DNA of 64,000 nucleotides, from the NCBI RefSeq assembly GCF_050003625.1, contig NC_134398.1, positions 79,206,003 to 79,270,002 on the forward strand, written 5' to 3'. The translations under genes and the position numbers were made by a program. Below, piece after piece: positions 57,701-64,000 of the stretch. Source of the stretch: Haematobia irritans (taxonomy: Eukaryota > Arthropoda > Insecta > Diptera > Muscidae). Each line of letters begins with the position of its first letter. Position 1 is the first letter of the stretch. The notes below the pieces were generated by a model that did no database searches, was not told the DNA's origin, and saw nothing but the letters and a program-made list of their open reading frames with translations.

Positions 57701-59690
57701 TACACTGAAACAAATATTGTCGTGAGGTCAAAGATTTCATGTCTTTAAAACACGAATGCAAATTTTGCTTAGCAAAGAAGACGCATTTCTCTAATATAAA
57801 GGTTTTTTCCTTGTCCAAAAGCCGATAAACTTTTCAATGAAGTCGTATTGTCCTTATAATTAAGTGACTTGACTTACAAATGGGTATCATAACATGAAAG
57901 AAAACAAGTATATACGGCCGTAAGTTCGGCCAGGCCGAAGCTTATGTACCCTCCACCATGGATTGTGTAGAAACTTCTACTGAAGACTGTCATCCACAAT
58001 CGAATTACTTGGGTTGCGGTAACACTTGCCGATGGCAAGGTATCTTAAAACTTCCTAACATCGTCTTCTAAATTACAAGGTAGTCCATACGTAGTATATA
58101 TTAAACTAAAAAAGTCCGATTAAATACGTATATAATTAAGTTTAAAGTTTCTATAGAAATAAAATTTTGACAACATTTTCTATATAAGTAAAATTTTGAC
58201 AACATTTTCTATATAAGTAAAATTTGTAAAAAATTTTCTATAGAAATAAAATTTGGATAAAATTTTCTATAGAAATAAAATTCTGACAAAATTTTCGATA
58301 GAAATAAAATTTTGACAAAATGTTCAATAGAAATAAAATTTTGACCAAATTTTCTATAGAAATAAAATTTTGACAAAATTTTCTATAGAAATAACATTTT
58401 GACCATGTTTTCTATAAAAATAAAATTTTGGTAGATTATTTTTGGCTCGAGTGGCAACCATGATTATGAACCGATAAGGACCAATTTTTGTGTGATTGGG
58501 GATCGCCTATATATAACTATAGACCGATATAGACCAATTTTGGCATGGATATTAGCGGCCTTATATTAACACCATGTTGCAAATTTCGACCGGATCGGAT
58601 GAATTTTGCTCCTTTAAGAGGTTCCGGAGGTCAAATCTGGGGATCGGTTTATATGGGGGCTATATATAATTATTGACCGATGACGACCAATTTTTACATG
58701 GTTATTAGAGACCATATACCAACACCATGTACTAAATTTCAGCCGGATCGGATGAAATTTGCTTCTATTAGAGGCTCCGCAAGCCAAATCGGGGGATCGG
58801 TTTATATGGGGACTATATGTAATTATGCACCGATATGGACCAATTTTTGTGTGGTTGTTAGAGACCATATACTAACACCATGTACCAAATTTCAGCCGGA
58901 TCGGATGAAATTTGCTTCTCTTAGAGCAATCGCAAGCCAAATTTGGGGGTCCGTTTATATGGGGGCTATACGTAAAAGTAGACCGATATGGCCCATTTTC
59001 AATACCATCGACCTACATCAATAACAACTACTTGTGCCAAGTTTCAAGTCGATAGCTTGTTTCGTTCGGAAGTTAGCGTGATTTCAACAGACGGACGGAC
59101 GGACAGGCTCAGATCGACTCAGAATTTCACCACGACCCAGAATATATATACTTTATGGGGTCTTAGAGCAATATTTCGATGTGTTACAAACGGAATGACA
59201 AAGTTAATATACCCCCATCCTATGGTGGAGGTACAAAAATTTTGGACTAAGGTCAACTTGACTGTAATAATTCAGAAAAATGCTTTAAAATTAATGAAAT
59301 TGTCTTCAAATCTGTTGTCTTTTTGCATCTTGGCTACAAAACAAAAAAACTTTCAAATATAGGACAGGGTTTTCAACACTTTATTTTAAAGACGTTTTTT
59401 ACTTCAAACATAGCATAATTTCTACTGGAAATCGAGTCCGAATTTGGAAAATAAAGTTGTCGTTAACCCGTTTTTAAAGGACTTCGATATCATATAAAGC
59501 AAAAAATCTGAAAAAACTTAAAATCAAAATTTGCTTCCTTGAAGCAAGTACTCACAACCCATATTTAAAAGAGAAATGTGTCTTAAAAGTATCCTTACTT
59601 GTATTCTCCGCTTCTTTGGCTCGGAATCAGTACCAACATTTTTAATGTAAAGACAAAATCTTTGGAACCGGGCATGCGTTTTTTAGTGTA
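57701..59690 (+). mobile_element. M2 MITE split by HINE-B
   Basis: It runs from TACACTGAAACAAATATTGT to GCATGCGTTTTTTAGTGTA. It is colinear with 41133-41633 up to CATAACATGAAAG at 57900 and again from TTTTGGACTAAGGTCAACTT at 59240. Confidence 0.85.
57905..59234 (-). mobile_element. HINE-B (Helentron-type) element, full length
   Basis: On the minus strand it runs from GTACCTCCACCATAGGATGG, through a GTCCGTCCGTCTGTTG tract, subrepeats TATAGCCCCCATATAAAC and an inverted 29 bp minisatellite (58150-58440), to the subterminal inverse ATGGTGGAGGGTACATAAGC, hairpin TTCGGCCTGGCCGAA and GTATATACTTG at the 3' end. The M2 copy at 41133 gives the empty site; the insertion is in an A/T run (at most about 4 bp of A possibly duplicated). 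Helentrons insert between T residues, which agrees. Confidence 0.87.
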
Positions 59691-60130
59691 ATTAGTGTAA
59701 CTCTGATTTTGCCGCTTAAGTCGACTCTGATGTAAATGTACCTATACCGAGAAAAAGTAAGCTGTTATATACCTCAGACGAAAATTGAACTAATTGTACT
59801 CCACATTTTGATATTTCCACAAAGCGTTGTTAAAAGCTGAAAAGTTTAATACCATGTTGTACTTTTTAATTGCAGTTCACCAAATAACATTCTCTCATAG
59901 AAGAAAAAATTAACTACAAGCAAAGAAGTAAATCATTCATTCTGGGAATCGTAGGAAAAGCTGTGGAAATATTCGAAAAAAAAAATAACAAAATTTTACT
60001 ACTAGTGAATAGTTTTTTGCAATAAAAATAAGTAAAATTTAACATTAATTTAACTATGGATTTTTATTTGTGTAGCTTCCATATATATGTGTCACCAAAT
60101 TTAGTGATTTAAATAAAGCACCAATTAACA
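59691..60130. other. Non-coding sequence
   Basis: I see no gene or matched repeat. Confidence 0.4.
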
Positions 60131-60348
60131 TCCCAGCAAAAAAAGCGTCACCAAAAAAGTAGTGAAAATGTGCTTTTTGGATGCGATGAATTTGAAGCGA
60201 TGAATTTAACATGGACTTGTCATAGGACGGATGTCCAACATTTTTACAGCAGTTGCACTGAGTTTGCATCATTTCTTAAGGTGTGATCCGGATTAAGTGT
60301 TTGGGATGTGAATTTAAAAAATTGTGATATTTTACAAAATAAATAGTT

Positions 60349-61782
60349 CACCCAGAAAAAAGTGACCCCTTCTTTAAGTTAAAATGAACTCATTGTGAAG
60401 AAAGTTGAACTTCGTATAGCGCCAAAGACATTTTTATTTGTTTGAACGATGTGCTTTTCGTAGAAATTAGGTATAATGCATTCCATATATTAGTTAACAT
60501 TTTCCTATATTTATGTACCACTATACTACAGAATGAAAAAATTTAACTGATTTGAATTCATATATGGAATGATTTTATTGAAAATTTTTCATTCATTTGG
60601 ACAAATCTTACACATTTGTGGTAAAACTTTTACTTCATAATTAGAACTGCTTACCTTCGTTTTTAAATACAATTTTATTTATTTATATAGGCAATTTTTT
60701 CTTCAATAAAAGACATGTTTTATTAATATATTGAATATATTTATTAAGAATCAACAGCATCGAATCTCTTTGAAATATTAGTTTATTATTCCACTATTTC
60801 CAATTTCCGTGTGATATTATCAACTGTAAAACGCACTTTTTCTTCTTCTTGTACTTTTCACTTTTAATAAGTTGCTGCCTAACGATTTTGTCCTCCTTTT
60901 ATAATTTCAATACCTACAAATATAAAAAATCATAAACCATTTTTGTTACAAAAGGTTAGCGTCACTGAATATTACCTGATAATTGAAGATTCCAAAATGA
61001 AGACAAATGAAAGGGTTGTTATTCTGCTGGTGTTTTCTTTCTCTATACGCCATCACGAACATTGATAGATTTATTTTCAAAAACGAAAATTGTTCTCACT
61101 AATTTAAAATAATAAATATTTTATATATTTTATTTGTTATTTATTATATTATTTTACCATATTATTTTTTAACAATCTCTCCGTATACCACAACAACGCG
61201 ATTCCAACTAAAAAAACAACCCACGCGCAAATATATCGATTACACCCACGCGCACACACATCGATTACGATGACAGGTATCGATTACAGGTAGACAATAG
61301 AAATATAGGAAAATTTCCTATATTCCAACAAGTGTGTTTCCTTAAGTTTTGAAAGGATTGCATACTTCTTAGTACGAATGAACTAAAATATTTTTTTATG
61401 TCAAGTGTTGTTCGTATGTATGAAAAACTTTCTATTATAAAGGAAGTCGCAATTATCATTTTATAAGAAATTTTACTAATTTTGAGGAAACTTGGTTTTA
61501 GTTCGGTTTTTGTTTATTTTTACGAATGCTTTGTTATCGGTTAATAAAATTTTCTTGTTCAGTAGTAAATTCTTATACCCAGCGAAGAAAATAGTATGAG
61601 TAAAATTCCATGCCTTATTCTAGTTAATGAACTATTCCTAACTGCTTACAGTTTAGGTTTTTTTACTGAAACGAGTAAATTTTATTATTTCTCACAAAAA
61701 TTTACCTTAATGGAAATAAAATGGATAAACTATATTGATGAAAAATTTTTCCTTTAGTTTCGAAGGCACTTTTTTCTGGGTG
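60349..61782. mobile_element. TIR element with CACCCAGAAAAAAGTG ends
   Basis: A perfect 16 bp inverted repeat CACCCAGAAAAAAGTG / CACTTTTTTCTGGGTG, 1434 bp, inserted in the MITE. No clear target duplication beyond possible GTT. No coding sequence recognised. It contains a cluster of ATCGATTAC motifs at 61234-61286. Confidence 0.8.
61196..61292 (+). repeat. ATCGATTAC / CCACGCGC motif cluster
   Basis: Within about 95 bp, ATCGATTAC occurs at about 61236, 61260 and 61279, and CCACGCGC at 61222 and 61247. The TATCGATT core resembles the DREF/BEAF-type TATCGATA site, which binds boundary and promoter factors in flies; resemblance only. Confidence 0.4.
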
Positions 61783-62122
61783 TTGTTTATATTTTGTATG
61801 ATTTTTAATGCATTCTAACGCTTGCCTGAAACATTTGACCTCAAGTATTTCCACAAATTCGATATTTTTCTAGAATGGATTTAGCATTTTTTTCGACAAA
61901 ATTTAAATAATTTATACCATTTTATTACTCCTTTCTCTGTTTCTAACATTTTTGAAACAAAAGAAGTTAAACTTACCCTTTAAAATATGAAAATAACGAG
62001 TTATAAAAAATTGAATTAAAAGAACTTCCTGAGTAGTTAAAATAAAGAATATCTTTGTAGGACATTTTTTGAAGTGCTTTTAAAGTTGTGCTCTTAGAAG
62101 TACTTCCAACTTTTTGCTGGGA

Positions 62123-64000
62123 TGTTCCCCTAATTTTCTTAAATACGGAAAACGGTTCACAGCAAAAACTCCTGTTACCAGGTTTGAGCAGAAATGGTCC
62201 GAGTAGCAATATTTTGAGTTTTCAACTGTCAAAAAGTTGAAAATGTCGAAAACGTCATATAACTATAAAAAAAACATAGTAAATATTAGAAATACTTACA
62301 GTGTCCTTAGATTTGGTTTCTTGCCTTAGGATTTTAAAATACCTGGTATTAATTAAAGGAATGATATGTAGACAAAACATAGGTAAGTTATTATTTTTAA
62401 ATTTCCGGTTATATTACAAGAAGTAAGTTTTTGATTACCTGTAATTCTGCCGGAATCTCTAGTGAATACTCAGTTTTGCCTGGGTTATTTTAATAATACT
62501 CCACAAATTCATGTGATTAATGATTCAATAGGGGTGGTTTAGATTTTCTCTTCTTTACTCACTTATTTTTTATTTTAATTGGTTCAGTTCGTAAACTATA
62601 AATTAAATTTTCTGTGAATCAATTAAAATATTAAATTATTTCGATATAAAAATAAACAAGTTGCTCATTTAATTTAATGATTTTTATAAATTTTGTGAAT
62701 CAATTTAAATTAAAACATTAATTGATCCGATTACGAAACTGAAAAAAAATGTAGAAAGAGACTATTTCGTAATTAAATCACTGAAAATATGTATGTTTAC
62801 AGTATTAAAGCTCTGGTTTATCATGTTCGAATACTTAAGTGTGTTGATACCAAATTTTCGTGACATGGAGGAGAAATCCTTTAATGAGAACCTAAGCGTT
62901 AAGAGTTTTTCTCTATCTCCCATAAAAAAAAAAACATTTATATATGCAATAGTTACATTGAGCCCCATAATCCTATGATCACATATCATTCAATCTAACT
63001 TCTATGGAAAATCATTGCTTCCGTCAGAAGTGCTAACCAGTTCATGGTATTAAATTAATTTCTAGGCCACTTCATTAGAACGCGAAGCAAATAGGGTCAA
63101 TATTATTCCATCCCCATTACTTTCTTCACTTTGGAAAAGTGATAAATAACAAAGGCTCAATTTGCCACAAAGATAACAGCACTCAACCTAAAAACCAAAG
63201 AAATCGAAATGAAAACCAAACAAAAGTTATACCATTTTTCTATTATGTGTCGGAACGGCACAGACGCGGTCGATGAAGGAGAGCCGTCAACCACCCAATA
63301 GGCAGTGCTTAATTGCAGCAAGCGCATTAACCCAATTTAGGGAGTATCTGTGTCGGTTGATTGGCTGGTGGTATGGTGCTCTTAGTCTGTTGCGGCGTAT
63401 ACTGTGTGGCATTGCAATTTAAATGCATTGTGTGAGATTAAACGCGACCATGAAAATTTAGCCTTAGGTAAATGAATTATAACAGGCGCTTTTGAAAATC
63501 TTTTGTTTCATGTTATTGATTATGAAAAGGATACACAAGAAAGAGTATGTTCCAAATTAAACAGTTTATTGGAGTTGAAAAAGTGTTGAAATAAATGTGT
63601 TGAACCCGATAGAAGAAATGACGGCAGACGAACAGCACTGGAACGCCAATGCGAAATAATACTTGATCATATTGAGGAGGCAAAAGATCGACCTTGATAA
63701 GACGAGATGACCGCGGATTGAAGAACACACGCAGAAAGGCTATGGTTTTGACCTTGAATTAATGTGGAAACGGTACCGAGGTGGAGCAAAACACCACAAG
63801 AGATAAGGGTCAGGTTCGCGTTCTTTTCAGATACGTAAATGCATTTTTATCCAAACTCTTCAACAAAAAAAGATCGGTACTCCAATTGTGTCATCTCAAA
63901 CTGATTACAAAAATGTTAGGTAAACGGATAGTGCAAATGTTTTCTTTATTGCTAACAATGTAGCGATATCCTGCTTCTTGAAAAGTTATCCAAAACAGCT
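62123..64000. other. Non-coding sequence with a decayed AATT-like MITE
   Basis: I see no gene. At about 62570-62780, AAATTAAATTTTCTGTGAATC and AACATTAATTGATCCGATTA resemble a decayed AATT MITE. The GC-richer stretch 63240-63420 (cggaacggcacagacgcggt) and 63600-63800 match nothing in the window. Confidence 0.35.

Larger units (their letters stand above)
60131..62122 (+). mobile_element. TCCCAGC-type MITE, copy 2, split by another TIR element
   Basis: Ends TCCCAGCAAAAA / TTTTTGCTGGGA. It is colinear with 24861-25443 on both sides of 60349-61782; the uninterrupted site in copy 1 is CAAATAAGTTATTTTTATAT near 25079-25098. Confidence 0.8.

Noticed and set aside
1..64000. Bacterial-type features (operons, ribosome binding sites, CRISPR, plasmid origins).
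   Set aside because: The sequence is eukaryotic: spliced exon, SINEs, LINE, mariner, hAT, piggyBac and Helentron-type elements.

Overview
This is about 64 kb of AT-rich, repeat-dense eukaryotic nuclear DNA, almost certainly from a calyptrate (muscid-type) fly. Three things point there: one exon of a conserved insect receptor gene, DINE-1/Helentron-type elements ending in CTTGTTT, and a tRNA-derived SINE with a TAACC tail. I recall such repeats as common in Stomoxys, Haematobia and Musca assemblies, but I cannot name the species. There are no operons and no prokaryotic features. Most long open frames are translations of repeats.

Host genes: I recognise one. On the minus strand, 20033-20195 is the first coding exon of a RYK/derailed-family receptor (signal peptide, first strand of the WIF domain, canonical GTAAGT donor). 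Its 5'UTR and promoter lie at about 20196-21000, with GAGA repeats. The next exons must lie to the left. I found none in 1-20032, so that stretch is read as first intron. From 21 to 64 kb looks intergenic.

The rest is mobile DNA in nested layers. Labels below are mine: M1, M2, M3 and AATT are TA-flanked MITE families; Z is a ~2 kb composite TIR element; tRx is a TIR element carrying two divergent tRNA-like heads; HINE-A and HINE-B are Helentron-associated elements. Layout: 1.5-2.1 kb M1; 3.4-4.9 kb tRx copy a, holding a hAT MITE, which holds a LINE fragment; 11.5-12.6 kb Z fragment split by a piggyBac-like element; 16.5-18.5 kb Z copy 1; 22.5-23.0 kb AATT MITE and HINE-B end; 24.7-27.8 kb M3 split by a 2.9 kb hAT element holding a MITE, a foldback element and a SINE; 28.3-28.6 kb piggyBac MITE; 29.5-30.25 kb ~165 bp tandem repeat; 31.4-32.7 kb mariner split by a SINE; 33.1-33.9 kb HINE-A; 34.1-34.65 kb hAT MITE; 34.7-36.8 kb SINE split by a mariner that is itself split by a DD41D (rosa-like) mariner; 38.6-45.2 kb a 6.6 kb nest (M1 > Z copy 2 > tRx d, M2, HINE-B, AATT); 45.3-52.1 kb a LINE of the I/LOA type split by a 3.1 kb hAT element that contains HINE-A; 52.9-53.7 kb tRx e; 54.9-55.9 kb TIR element; 57.7-59.7 kb M2 split by HINE-B; 60.1-62.1 kb TIR MITE split by another TIR element.

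The nests matter because several insertions have a matching empty site elsewhere in the same window, so boundaries and target duplications can be read directly. The two most interesting items are the tRx family and the SINE/LINE pair. tRx elements carry two divergent tRNA-like Pol III promoters inside terminal inverted repeats, one of them homologous to the head of the local SINE. The SINE shares its 3' tail with the LINE at 45-52 kb, which suggests that this LINE family mobilises it.
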